A stretch of DNA of 16,002 nt from Marinilabiliaceae bacterium (GCA_027010905.1 JALVBA010000364.1:1-16002), one strand, 5' to 3'; counted from the stretch's first letter, positions 8,106 to 15,769 are shown. A program made the numbers and translations. The notes: generated from the letters alone by a model not told the origin.

Positions 8106-8747
8106 TCATAAATCTTCTGCTTCAGTCTCTTTAAAAAAACGTTTTTGAAAGATAAGGATTATTGATATTCCTATGGTAATAGCCGAATCTGCAATATTAA
8201 AAACCGGTCGGAAAAAGATAAACGACTCACCTCCTCTAAAGGGTAACCACTCCGGGTATGTACCTTTAACAATTGGGAAATAAAGCATGTCAACAACCTT
8301 CCCATGTAAAAAAGATGAGTAACCACCTTCTGCTGGGAATAGTGTTGCCACCTGACTGTAGCTATCGCTAAATATTACACCGTAAAACACGCTGTCGATA
8401 ATGTTTCCCACTGCACCAACAAACACTAATGCAACACTGTACAACAACCATTGATGAGCTTCATTTTTGGAGAGCTTGACCAGATACCAACCAATTAACA
8501 CTACAGCTATAATCCGGAATATACTGAGAAATATCTTCCCAAACTTCCATGAGAGTTCCATTCCAAATGCCATTCCGTTATTTTCAACAAAGTGAATTAT
8601 AAACCAATTTCCAAACACAGGCATCTCGCCCCCCAACATCAGATTGGTTTTAATCCAGAACTTTACTGCCTGATCAAGCAGAAGAACTATGAAAATAAGT
8701 AAAAAAGATTTTTTTAAAGGAGTCATTATTTCTGTTTTAATAAACAT
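8106..8747 (-). CDS. lspA: Prolipoprotein signal peptidase (signal peptidase II)
   Basis: An inner-membrane aspartyl protease of 213 residues that removes signal peptides from lipoproteins after diacylglyceryl transfer. Four hydrophobic segments are visible. The family motifs are ENNGMAFG (55-62), GAVGNIIDS (111-119), VVDML (151-155) and FNIADSAI (183-190); D153 and D187 correspond to the catalytic pair (E. coli D123 and D141). The protein is longer than the E. coli enzyme (164) because of extra residues between 125-150 and 156-180, which is usual for Bacteroidetes LspA. ATG at 8747 gives 213 residues; an in-frame ATG at 8726 gives MTPLKKSFLLIF, a more typical N-terminus, so the true start is uncertain. 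It is the last gene of the ileS - TraR/DksA-like - lspA unit, 69 bases after its neighbour's stop. Confidence 0.95.
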   Translation of the reverse strand: MFIKTEIMTPLKKSFLLIFIVLLLDQAVKFWIKTNLMLGGEMPVFGNWFIIHFVENNGMAFGMELSWKFGKIFLSIFRIIAVVLIGWYLVKLSKNEAHQWLLYSVALVFVGAVGNIIDSVFYGVIFSDSYSQVATLFPAEGGYSSFLHGKVVDMLYFPIVKGTYPEWLPFRGGESFIFFRPVFNIADSAITIGISIILIFQKRFFKETEAEDL

Positions 8748-8816
8748 ACAACAGGTGACTTCCTATGAATTACCACAGAGAAGCCACCTTAGTGTAATGG
8801 ATAACACATTTAACTG

Positions 8817-9194
8817 TTATTTCTGTTTTTGTTTTGCCTCAACGCTTAATGTTGCATGTGGCACAACTCTAAGTCTCTCTTTAGGTATCAGATTACCGGT
8901 TTCACGGCAAATACCATAGGTTTTATTTTCAATACGAATAAGAGCTGCCTGCAAATGTTGAATAAATTTCTGTTGCCTTTGAGCCAGTTTGCCGGCCTCT
9001 TCCTTCGAAAGCACTGCGGCTCCCTCTTCAAGCACCTTAAATGTGGGAGATGTATCCTGCGTATCGTTGCCATCTTCATGTGTAATAACCTGACGCAGCA
9101 ATTCATAATCCTCCTTAGCTGTGTCTAACTTTTTTAAAATTATATCTCTAAACTCTTGAAGCTCCTCGTCAGAATATCTTTTTTTATTTTCCAT
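8817..9194 (-). CDS. TraR/DksA-family protein with degenerate zinc finger
   Basis: A 125-residue member of the TraR/DksA group, which act in the RNA polymerase secondary channel in other bacteria. The N-terminal half is a probable coiled-coil hairpin. Residues 44-49 read DTQDTS, resembling the DxxDxA tip motif of E. coli DksA with Ser in place of Ala. The C-terminal half has YGICRETGNLIPKERLRVVP, the DksA zinc-finger region, but only C96 of the four expected cysteines remains; the CxxC partner position is T99 and the second pair is absent. This degenerate form is what I expect of the Bacteroidetes ileS-linked homologue, so it is not a decayed gene. It lies 35 bases after ileS and before lspA. 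A role in transcription control is inferred from the family only. Confidence 0.88.
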   Translation of the reverse strand: MENKKRYSDEELQEFRDIILKKLDTAKEDYELLRQVITHEDGNDTQDTSPTFKVLEEGAAVLSKEEAGKLAQRQQKFIQHLQAALIRIENKTYGICRETGNLIPKERLRVVPHATLSVEAKQKQK

Positions 9195-9229
9195 GCCCTG
9201 CTTTTTTAAATAATAAAATCTATTTTCGA

Positions 9230-12200
9230 CTACTTAACTTTCTCGATATTCATGTAGGTTAAGATGCCGTCTTCAATCTCTACGGATTTTGGATTAGGTT
9301 CGTTACATTTTTCAACCAATAATACCTTCTCCGCTAAAGTTTGTGTTGCAATATAATCATTAAACTTATTAATTGCTGAATTTATTGCATCATGTTTTTG
9401 AATTGTCAAAATTATTTTATCGGTAACATCCAGACCCGATTCTTTCCTGAAATTCTGAATTCGATTAATAAACTCACGGGCAATACCCTCTTCCCTCAAT
9501 TCGGCAGTAACATTTACATCCAAGGCAACTGTCAAGTGTCCTTCGCTTGCAACTAGCCATCCAGGTATATCCTCTGACAATATCTCTACATCATCCAACA
9601 ATAACAAGATTTCCTCTCCATTAACGTTTATCGGATATTCCTGTTCCTTTTCAAATATTGCAATATCATCCTGCCCAATTTTGGCAATCTCACCTGAAAT
9701 CATCTTCATCATCTTTCCATACTTTGGCCCTAGTGCTTTAAAGTTTGGCTTGATTTTTTTAACCAAAACACCACTAGTATCTTTAAGAAATTCCAGCTCT
9801 TTAACATTTACCTCAGAGAGAAAAAGAGTTTTAACAGCTTCAATCTGCTCCTCAAACCCGTCGTTAAGAATAGGAATCATTATTTTATTAAGCGGCTGAC
9901 GTACTTTAAGATTTACTTTACGACGCAACGCAAGAACCAACGATGAGATAGTTTGAGCATACTCCATTCGTTGTTCCAGTTTTTTATCAATCAACATTTC
10001 GTCAAAGGCCGGGAAATGTGACAAGTGAACTGACTCGTCGCTATTCTGCCCTGAAACCGAGTTCAAATCCTTAAACAGCTGATCGGTGTAAAATGGTGCG
10101 ATAGGAGCAGCCAACATTGTAACAGTCTGCAAACAACTATATAGCGTTTGGTAGGCAGCAAGTTTGTCTCTGTCGAACTCTCCACCCCAAAAGCGTTTTC
10201 TATTCAGCCTGACATACCAGTTACTCAGATTCTCCATAACAAAATCCTGAATAGCACGACCGGCTTTCGTTGGCTCATAGTTATCGTAGCTATCTTTCAC
10301 ATCCTTAGTCAAGCTGTTTAGCAGTGACATTATCCACTTGTCAATCTCGGCTCTCTCTGCAACAGGAACAATATCCTCCTTACCGGTAAAACCATCAACA
10401 TTAGCATAAAGAGCGAAGAATGAGTATGTGTTATAGAGAGTTCCAAAGAACTTACGTTTTACTTCATCAATACCTGCAATATCAAATTTTATGTTATCCC
10501 AGGGTTGAGCATTTGTTATCATGTACCATCGCAGAGGGTCGGAGCCATACTTATCGATTACCTCAAAAGGGTCGACACCATTACCAAGGCGCTTCGACAT
10601 TTTGTTTCCTTTCTTATCCAAAACCAATCCGTTGGAGATAATGTTTTTGAATGCTACAGAATCGAAAAGCATGGTAGCAATTGCGTGAAGTGTAAAGAAC
10701 CAACCTCGGGTCTGGTCAACACCTTCAGCGATGAAGTCGGCGGGAAAGGATGGAACATGCCCCCCTCCCGTCCCCCCTGAGGGGGGAAGATTCTTGAGAT
10801 ACTCTACTATTTCATTCAAAACACCGTCTATATCTCCAATTACTCTTTCGTTATTAAATCTGATTACTTTGTAATTCAAACTTTCCAACATTTCTGTTCT
10901 AAGATTGTCTGCCTTTACTATTTCAGATTGTTTATGATAACCTCCGTCAACTTCAACAATAAGCTTTCTTGACAAGCAGACAAAATCTACCATAAACTCA
11001 TCAATTACATGCTGACGCCGAAACTTAAACCCTTCCAGCTGCTTTCCTCTTAACGCCTCCCAAAGAATAGCTTCTGCCTCTGTCTGATTCTTCCTCTTCT
11101 CCTCTGCTAACTCTTTCAACGCCGCACACATCGAATTTCTCGCTGTGTGATACTTTGGAGATAACTCTCCCTTCCCTTGGGGGAGGGTTGGGGTGGGGCT
11201 CTCAAACGGATAGTGATTTTGTGCATAAGGCATAGCACCCGAATCGAACCAGACATCAATCAGGTCTGGCTCACGATACATTGGCTTTCCATTATCAGCA
11301 ATCAAGATAACATCATCAACATAGGGGCGATGCAAGTCAACTTTATCATAATTCTCCTTAGAGTTGTTACCCGGTTCAAATCCTTCAAAAGGATTTTTCT
11401 CCATCACTCCTGCCTTAACAGACTTATCTATCTCAGTTACCAACTCTTCAACAGAGCCTATACAAATCTCTTGTTCACCATCTTCAGTTCTCCAAATTGG
11501 TAGCGGAGTACCCCAATAGCGCGACCTACTCAAATTCCAGTCAACAAGATTCTCAAGCCATTTACCAAAACGACCTGTTCCGGTAGATGCCGGCTTCCAC
11601 CTTATTGTATCATTCAACTCCATCATCCGTTCCCGAAATGCTGTTGTTTTAACAAACCAACTGTCAAGAGGATAGTACAGCACCGGTTTATCTGTTCTCC
11701 AGCAGTGTGGGTAACTGTGTACATGCTTTTCTACTCTGAATGCTCTATTCTCCTTCTTCAGCATAACAACAATATCAACATCAATAGTAGCAGCCTTGTC
11801 CGGAATACTCTCATCATACGAATTCTTCACATACCTGCCTGCAAACTCTCTGTATGCATCAACAGAGACATATTTCTCAACAAACCCGGCATCCAAATCT
11901 TCAACTGTAAACAACTTACCCGTCCTATCAACCATAGGTTGACGATTACCCTCCTTGTCAATCAAAATCAATGGTGCAATACCCGAAATTTTAGCAACCC
12001 TATCATCATCAACACCAAAAGTAGGTGCAATATGAACTATTCCTGTTCCATCTTCAGTAGTAACATAATCAGCAGGTATTGTTCTAAATGCATTTCCCAT
12101 TGGCTTAATCCAGGGGATTAACTGTTCATATCCCACTCCTTCGAGCTCTTTGCCACTGTATTCACCAATTATACTAAGTGGAACGTTCTTATCACCTTGT

Positions 12201-13096
12201 TTGTACTCATCAAAAGACAAACCAGCATTTTCAGGCTTAAAATAGTGGTTCACCAGATTCTTAGCAAGAATAAGCGTAACAGGAATTCCAGTGTAGGGAT
12301 TAAATGTTTTAACCTTAACATACTCTATTTTTGGACCAACAGCCAAAGCAGTGTTTGATGGAAGAGTCCAGGGGGTTGTTGTCCATGCCAGAAAGAACAG
12401 ATCGGTATCAATGTCTTCAAATAGTTTTTCGGAAACAGCATCCCGAACAACTTTAAATTGAGCTGTACATGTAGTATCCTTAACATCGCGATAGCACCCG
12501 GGCTGGTTAAGCTCGTGTGTACTCAGCCCGGTACCTGCAGCAGGAGAGAATGGCTGAATTGTATAGCCTTTATATATTAATCCTTTTTGATAAAGCTGCT
12601 TCAGTAACCACCACAAAGTTTCAATGTAGCGATTGTCATACGTAATATAAGGATTGTCCATATCAACCCAATACCCCATTTTATGAGTAAGGTCTTCCCA
12701 CAGATCGGTATATTTCATCACATCCTTCCGGCAGGCTTCGTTATATTCAGCAACAGATATTTTTTTACCTATATCCTCTTTTGTTATGCCAAGTGACTTT
12801 TCGACACCGAGCTCAACAGGAAGGCCATGTGTATCCCACCCAGCTTTCCTTTCAACCTTAAATCCATCCTGTGTCTTAAATCTGCAAAAAACATCCTTGA
12901 TAGTACGAGCCATAACATGGTGTATTCCGGGTTTACCATTTGCCGAGGGAGGCCCCTCATAAAACACAAAAGTAGGCTTACCCTCTCTTGTCGAAACACT
13001 TTTTTCAAACACCTGATTTTTATCCCAGTTTTTTAATACATCTTTATTAACCTGAGCTAAATCCAATCCTTTATATACAGTAAATTTCGCACTCAT
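9230..13096 (-). CDS. ileS: Isoleucyl-tRNA synthetase carrying an in-frame DUF559 nuclease insertion
   Basis: Charges tRNA-Ile with isoleucine in the cytoplasm. I use ATG at 13096 (1288 residues); the codon just before it is TTG and less likely. In this numbering: class I HIGH-type motif GIHH at 57-60, CP1 editing segment TTTPWTLPSNT at 239-249, WFDSGAMP at 616-623, KMSKR at 832-836, then the anticodon-binding domain (about 890-1050) and C-terminal extension. The C-terminal CxxC zinc ribbon of the E. coli type is absent, as expected of the eukaryote-like IleRS clade found in Bacteroidetes (about 1140 residues). The excess of about 150 residues (633-782) is one block between HYPFE and FPADF, inside the Rossmann catalytic fold, that encodes a DUF559 nuclease domain. 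The reading frame is open throughout and all synthetase motifs are intact, so the gene is probably functional. First gene of an operon with the TraR/DksA-like gene and lspA. Confidence 0.96.
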   Translation of the reverse strand: MSAKFTVYKGLDLAQVNKDVLKNWDKNQVFEKSVSTREGKPTFVFYEGPPSANGKPGIHHVMARTIKDVFCRFKTQDGFKVERKAGWDTHGLPVELGVEKSLGITKEDIGKKISVAEYNEACRKDVMKYTDLWEDLTHKMGYWVDMDNPYITYDNRYIETLWWLLKQLYQKGLIYKGYTIQPFSPAAGTGLSTHELNQPGCYRDVKDTTCTAQFKVVRDAVSEKLFEDIDTDLFFLAWTTTPWTLPSNTALAVGPKIEYVKVKTFNPYTGIPVTLILAKNLVNHYFKPENAGLSFDEYKQGDKNVPLSIIGEYSGKELEGVGYEQLIPWIKPMGNAFRTIPADYVTTEDGTGIVHIAPTFGVDDDRVAKISGIAPLILIDKEGNRQPMVDRTGKLFTVEDLDAGFVEKYVSVDAYREFAGRYVKNSYDESIPDKAATIDVDIVVMLKKENRAFRVEKHVHSYPHCWRTDKPVLYYPLDSWFVKTTAFRERMMELNDTIRWKPASTGTGRFGKWLENLVDWNLSRSRYWGTPLPIWRTEDGEQEICIGSVEELVTEIDKSVKAGVMEKNPFEGFEPGNNSKENYDKVDLHRPYVDDVILIADNGKPMYREPDLIDVWFDSGAMPYAQNHYPFESPTPTLPQGKGELSPKYHTARNSMCAALKELAEEKRKNQTEAEAILWEALRGKQLEGFKFRRQHVIDEFMVDFVCLSRKLIVEVDGGYHKQSEIVKADNLRTEMLESLNYKVIRFNNERVIGDIDGVLNEIVEYLKNLPPSGGTGGGHVPSFPADFIAEGVDQTRGWFFTLHAIATMLFDSVAFKNIISNGLVLDKKGNKMSKRLGNGVDPFEVIDKYGSDPLRWYMITNAQPWDNIKFDIAGIDEVKRKFFGTLYNTYSFFALYANVDGFTGKEDIVPVAERAEIDKWIMSLLNSLTKDVKDSYDNYEPTKAGRAIQDFVMENLSNWYVRLNRKRFWGGEFDRDKLAAYQTLYSCLQTVTMLAAPIAPFYTDQLFKDLNSVSGQNSDESVHLSHFPAFDEMLIDKKLEQRMEYAQTISSLVLALRRKVNLKVRQPLNKIMIPILNDGFEEQIEAVKTLFLSEVNVKELEFLKDTSGVLVKKIKPNFKALGPKYGKMMKMISGEIAKIGQDDIAIFEKEQEYPINVNGEEILLLLDDVEILSEDIPGWLVASEGHLTVALDVNVTAELREEGIAREFINRIQNFRKESGLDVTDKIILTIQKHDAINSAINKFNDYIATQTLAEKVLLVEKCNEPNPKSVEIEDGILTYMNIEKVK
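10761..10790. repeat. Terminal hairpin repeat, lower end of the DUF559 insertion
   Basis: The plus strand reads CCCCCTCCCG then TCCCCCCTGAGGGGGGA. The second part is a perfect 7-bp stem (10771-10777 with 10781-10787) around a TGA loop. Read on the plus strand it resembles the other end of the insertion read on the minus strand, so the two ends are imperfect terminal inverted repeats. Translated in ileS it gives LPPSGGTGGG. Confidence 0.7.
11166..11198. repeat. Terminal hairpin repeat, upper end of the DUF559 insertion
   Basis: The plus strand contains CTCCCTTCCCTTGGGGGAGG followed by GTTGGGGTGGGG. An 8-bp stem with one G-T pair forms between 11169-11176 and 11180-11187 around a 3-base loop. 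In the minus direction it reads CCCCACCCCAACCCTCCCCC then AAGGGAAGGG, which lines up with the lower-end repeat read on the plus strand. Translated in ileS it gives SPTPTLPQGKGE. Confidence 0.7.
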
Positions 13097-13131
13097 CAAA
13101 TACAGTTTTTATCCTTGATTTTATAAGTCTA

Positions 13132-13163
13132 CAAAGATAGATTTTGACAGAAACAAAAACAAA
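13132..13163 (-). promoter_or_regulatory. Bacteroidetes-type promoter for ileS
   Basis: On the minus strand TTTG (13163-13160) is followed, after 20 bases, by TATCTTTG (13139-13132), matching the Bacteroidetes -33 TTTG and -7 TAnnTTTG elements with normal spacing. The -7 box ends 35 bases before the ileS ATG. It should drive ileS, the TraR/DksA-like gene and lspA. Confidence 0.65.
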
Positions 13164-13196
13164 TTGAAGAATTATTAATTATTTTTAATAATTTTG
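13163..13196 (+). promoter_or_regulatory. Bacteroidetes-type promoter for the Tsx-like gene and purine permease
   Basis: The plus strand has ATTG (13163-13166), a 22-base spacer, and TAATTTTG (13189-13196), which fits the -7 consensus TAnnTTTG exactly. The -33 element is imperfect and the spacer is one or two bases long, so this is weaker than the ileS promoter on the other strand, with which it nearly overlaps. Transcription would start about 25 bases before the ATG at 13230. Confidence 0.45.
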
Positions 13197-13229
13197 GTTT
13201 TTAATCTAAATCAAATGAATTATTACATC

Positions 13230-13952
13230 ATGAAAAAAATCGCATTTACATTAATTGCATTCTTTGTTTCAAGCTTTGGGCTTTCTACATATGCCCAGAA
13301 TGTTCAATTACATTATGATTATGGTAAAGACCGTAAAATGTTTACAACTACTGTAGAGATGTTTAAGCCTGACAAAATGGGTAGCACATTCTTCTTTATC
13401 GACATGGATTATGGCAGTGATGCCAGTCAGATAGATGGAATTACTCTTGCTTATTGGGAGATTGCACGTAGTTTTAAAATTTTTAAAAAAAGCAATTTTG
13501 AGCCAAGGGTTGAATATAACGGTGGTTTCGGTCGTGGACAATTTCATGATGGAGATGACAATACTGTTCAAGATAACTACTCCATAAATAGTGCATGGCT
13601 AATAGGAGGTCAGTACACATGGGCTTCGGAAGACTTTTCGAAAGTACTTACTCTACAAGCAAACTATAAATACATAAAGGACAAGAACGATGCAGCGTTC
13701 CAGTTAACTGCTATTTGGGGACTCCATTTCTTTGACCGGAAACTTTCACTTATGGGTTTTGCTGATTTCTGGCGTGAAGATTTTGTTTTTGGAGAAAACA
13801 CCACAGATTTTGTATTTCTAGCTGAACCTCAAATTTGGTGGAATGCAATGGAGCACTTCTCGTTTGGAGGAGAAATTGAGATAAGCAATAACTTTGGTGA
13901 AAATGAAGGTTTCATGGTAAATCCAACAGTTGCTGTTAAGTGGACATTTTAA
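13230..13952 (+). CDS. Tsx/DUF5020-like outer-membrane channel protein
   Basis: With ATG at 13230 the product is 240 residues and starts with a clean signal peptide, MKKIAFTLIAFFVSSFGLST, cleaved probably after YA at 22. An upstream in-frame start would place a polar extension before the signal, so it is rejected. The mature part is rich in alternating aromatic/hydrophobic strands (for example STFFFIDMDYG, IGGQYTWAS, FSFGGEIEISNNF) and ends in TVAVKWTF, with the terminal Phe typical of outer-membrane beta-barrels. It fits the Bacteroidetes DUF5020 family, which resembles the Tsx nucleoside channel. It sits 27 bases before a purine permease on the same strand. A nucleoside or nucleobase pore is therefore a reasonable inference from family likeness and neighbour; substrate is not shown by sequence alone. 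Confidence 0.8.
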   Translation: MKKIAFTLIAFFVSSFGLSTYAQNVQLHYDYGKDRKMFTTTVEMFKPDKMGSTFFFIDMDYGSDASQIDGITLAYWEIARSFKIFKKSNFEPRVEYNGGFGRGQFHDGDDNTVQDNYSINSAWLIGGQYTWASEDFSKVLTLQANYKYIKDKNDAAFQLTAIWGLHFFDRKLSLMGFADFWREDFVFGENTTDFVFLAEPQIWWNAMEHFSFGGEIEISNNFGENEGFMVNPTVAVKWTF

Positions 13953-13979
13953 TGTTATTTAACCTAAAATCTTTTAGTT

Positions 13980-15275
13980 ATGTTAGAAAAGTTCTTCAGT
14001 TTATCAGAGAATAAAACTACCGTAAAAACTGAAATAATTGCCGGTATAACAACCTTTATGACAATGGCATATATTCTTGCGGTAAACCCTGATATCTTAT
14101 CACAAACAGGGATGGACAAACACGCTGTATTTTCTGCCACTGTTATTTCGTCTATTATAGCTACTCTTGTTATGGCCTTATGGGCTAAACTCCCTTTTGC
14201 ATTAGCTCCGGGTATGGGGTTAAATGCATTTTTTGCCTTTACCGTTGTTCTTGGAATGGGACACACCTGGCAGTTTGCATTAACAGCTGTTTTTATCGAG
14301 GGTATAATATTTTTACTCCTCACAACATTTAACATCCGTGAGTTGATAGTAAATTCCATACCTATGAATATGAAGCATGCAATCTCAGCAGGTATTGGTC
14401 TGTTTATTGCTTTTATCGGATTGCATAATTCAGGTTTAATTGTTAACAATCCGGCTACTCTTATAGGATTAGGAAAAACTAGTAATCCCGCTGTTATCAT
14501 CACTCTATTCGGATTAATTCTAACAGGAGTACTAATGGCTCTGAAGGTCAAGGGTGCTTTGCTAATAGGAATTTTTGCAGCCACCATTCTTGGTATTCCA
14601 ATGGGAGTAACTCATCTGCCAGAAGGAAATCTGATATCCACACCTCCAAGTATTGCACCTATTGCTTTTCAATTTGATTTTAGCGAAATTTTCTCAATGA
14701 AAATGTTGGTAGTTCTCTTCACATTTCTTTTTGTTGATATGTTTGACACTGTTGGAACTCTGGTTGGAGTTGCATCTAAAGCAAACATGCTTGACAAAGA
14801 GGGTAAATTACCAAGAGTAAAGCAGGCTCTGTTTGCTGATGCAATTGGCACAACTATTGGTGCTGCTTTGGGTACTTCTACTGTTACAACCTATATTGAG
14901 AGTGCTTCAGGAGTCGTGGAAGGTGGCCGAACAGGGTTAACATCATTAACTGTTGCAGGCATGTTTCTTTTAGCTCTTTTTCTATCGCCTCTATTTTTAA
15001 TGGTTCCGGCCGCAGCAACTGCTCCAATACTAATATTAATTGGTTCGTTCATGCTAAGCCCTATCACTAAAGTAGACTTCAGTGACACAACTGAATCTAT
15101 TCCGGTATTCTTAACAGTAATAATGATACCTCTAACCTATAGTATTGCTGAAGGTATTGTTTTTGGAATGCTAAGTTTTGTAATTTTAAAATTACTGTCA
15201 GGAAGATATAAAGAGGTATCAATTGTAAGCTACATCATAGCACTATTCTTTATTTTGAAATTCTTCATGGAATAA
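13980..15275 (+). CDS. AzgA/PbuG-type purine (NCS2) permease
   Basis: A 431-residue inner-membrane transporter with about a dozen hydrophobic helices. It has the AzgA-type (COG2252) motifs: ITTFMTMAYILAVNPDIL (23-40), FALAPGMGLNAFFAF (73-87), the VDMFDTVGTLVGVASKA block in the middle, and ALGTSTVTTYIESASGVVEG followed by GRTGLTSL. These match E. coli AdeP/GhxP and B. subtilis PbuG/PbuO, proton-coupled importers of adenine, guanine or hypoxanthine. Length is typical (about 430-445). The start ATG at 13980 gives LEKFFSLSENKTTVKTEIIA, the usual N-terminus. It is co-directional with the Tsx-like gene 27 bases before it and the small monooxygenase-like gene 11 bases after it. Which purine it carries cannot be told from the sequence. 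Confidence 0.93.
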   Translation: MLEKFFSLSENKTTVKTEIIAGITTFMTMAYILAVNPDILSQTGMDKHAVFSATVISSIIATLVMALWAKLPFALAPGMGLNAFFAFTVVLGMGHTWQFALTAVFIEGIIFLLLTTFNIRELIVNSIPMNMKHAISAGIGLFIAFIGLHNSGLIVNNPATLIGLGKTSNPAVIITLFGLILTGVLMALKVKGALLIGIFAATILGIPMGVTHLPEGNLISTPPSIAPIAFQFDFSEIFSMKMLVVLFTFLFVDMFDTVGTLVGVASKANMLDKEGKLPRVKQALFADAIGTTIGAALGTSTVTTYIESASGVVEGGRTGLTSLTVAGMFLLALFLSPLFLMVPAAATAPILILIGSFMLSPITKVDFSDTTESIPVFLTVIMIPLTYSIAEGIVFGMLSFVILKLLSGRYKEVSIVSYIIALFFILKFFME

Positions 15276-15286
15276 CCAATGTAATA

Positions 15287-15580
15287 ATGGAAGCACAAAT
15301 TACAGTGATAGCTCAGCTAAAGGCTATAGAAGGAAAGGAGAGCAAATTAAAAGAGATACTTCTTAGTTTGATTGAACCTTCAAGAGATGACGAGGGATGC
15401 ATCAATTATGATCTGCATCAATCGGAAGATGACCCAACAACATTTATGTTTCATGAAAATTGGGCAAGTAAACAGCTCCTTGAGAAACATCTTGCGACAC
15501 CGCATCTACAGAGCTTTATAAAAAACTCCGAAGGACTCTTGGCAAAACCGTTAGACGTCTCCTTATGGAAGAAGGTATAG
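15287..15580 (+). CDS. ABM-fold putative quinol monooxygenase (YgiN-like)
   Basis: A 97-residue protein of the antibiotic biosynthesis monooxygenase (ABM) dimeric alpha+beta barrel family. Typical features are ITVIAQLKAIEGKESKLKEI at the N-terminus, EPSRDDEGCINYDLHQSEDD with the conserved Glu-Gly-Cys/Tyr-Asp run, FMFHENWASKQLLEKHLATP with the HExW and H..TPH residues, and the short C-terminal strand. Family members act on quinols or small aromatics without cofactor, but many have no known substrate. It starts 11 bases after the permease stop and ends before a strong terminator, so it is the last gene of that unit. There is no clear functional link to purine uptake. Confidence 0.88.
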   Translation: MEAQITVIAQLKAIEGKESKLKEILLSLIEPSRDDEGCINYDLHQSEDDPTTFMFHENWASKQLLEKHLATPHLQSFIKNSEGLLAKPLDVSLWKKV

Positions 15581-15619
15581 AGTAACTAAATTCTCATACA
15601 GCTCTGCCGAGAATATTCC

Positions 15620-15656
15620 AATGAGGGTTTCGTTTTATATGAAACCCTCATTTTAT
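15620..15656 (+). terminator. Rho-independent terminator after the ABM-type gene
   Basis: A perfect 12-bp stem AATGAGGGTTTC (15620-15631) / GAAACCCTCATT (15641-15652) around a 9-base loop, followed by TTATTT. It lies 40 bases past the stop at 15580 and closes the plus-strand transcription unit. Confidence 0.85.
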
Positions 15657-15769
15657 TTGTCACAAAACTTTTCCCAAATGAAAAAATGAGAACCGAGAAG
15701 ACTCTCATAACAAAAACTTAACACCACATCAAAAAAAAGAACAATGGTTCTCCTATCCACATAAGGCAC

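Larger units (their letters stand above)
10761..11198 (-). mobile_element. In-frame DUF559 nuclease element inside ileS, bounded by inverted C-rich hairpins
   Basis: This block of about 440 bases interrupts ileS without breaking its frame. The coding part (about 10787-11155, ileS residues 648-770) is a whole DUF559 domain, a PD-(D/E)XK-type fold related to Vsr endonuclease. Visible conserved features are KNQTEAEAILWEALR, FKFRRQH, VDFVC, KLIVEVDGGYH and KVIRFNNERV; likely metal or catalytic residues are E675, D704, E715, D717 and H721. Both ends are C/G-rich hairpins that are translated: SPTPTLPQGKGE at the N-terminal side and PPSGGTGGG at the C-terminal side. DUF559 proteins occur widely as free-standing small ORFs in Bacteroidetes. 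Residue M656 could start a free-standing version. No intein splicing residues (terminal His-Asn, or Cys/Ser/Thr after it) are present. Mobility is inferred from the layout. Confidence 0.75.

Noticed and set aside
10751..11200. The ileS insertion as an intein
   Set aside because: The block starts at a Ser but shows no intein blocks, and its end reads GGGHVPSF without the terminal His-Asn and following Cys/Ser/Thr. The whole block is accounted for by linkers plus a DUF559 domain.
10751..11200. The ileS insertion as a self-splicing intron
   Set aside because: It is open and in frame from end to end and too short for an intron core plus ORF; no group I or II core motifs were seen.
11705..12121. 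138-codon ORF on the plus strand opposite ileS
   Set aside because: It has no recognisable domain, is rich in Asn/Ile/Ser as expected of antisense reading, and lies wholly over conserved ileS coding sequence.
13964..14587. 207-codon ORF on the minus strand opposite the purine permease
   Set aside because: Antisense to a clearly conserved transporter; the composition (Ile/Pro/Ala/Lys) mirrors the permease codons and shows no family feature.
15688..15752. Inverted pair GAGAACC / GGTTCTC
   Set aside because: Only 7 bases with more than 50 bases between the arms; expected by chance in a stretch this long.
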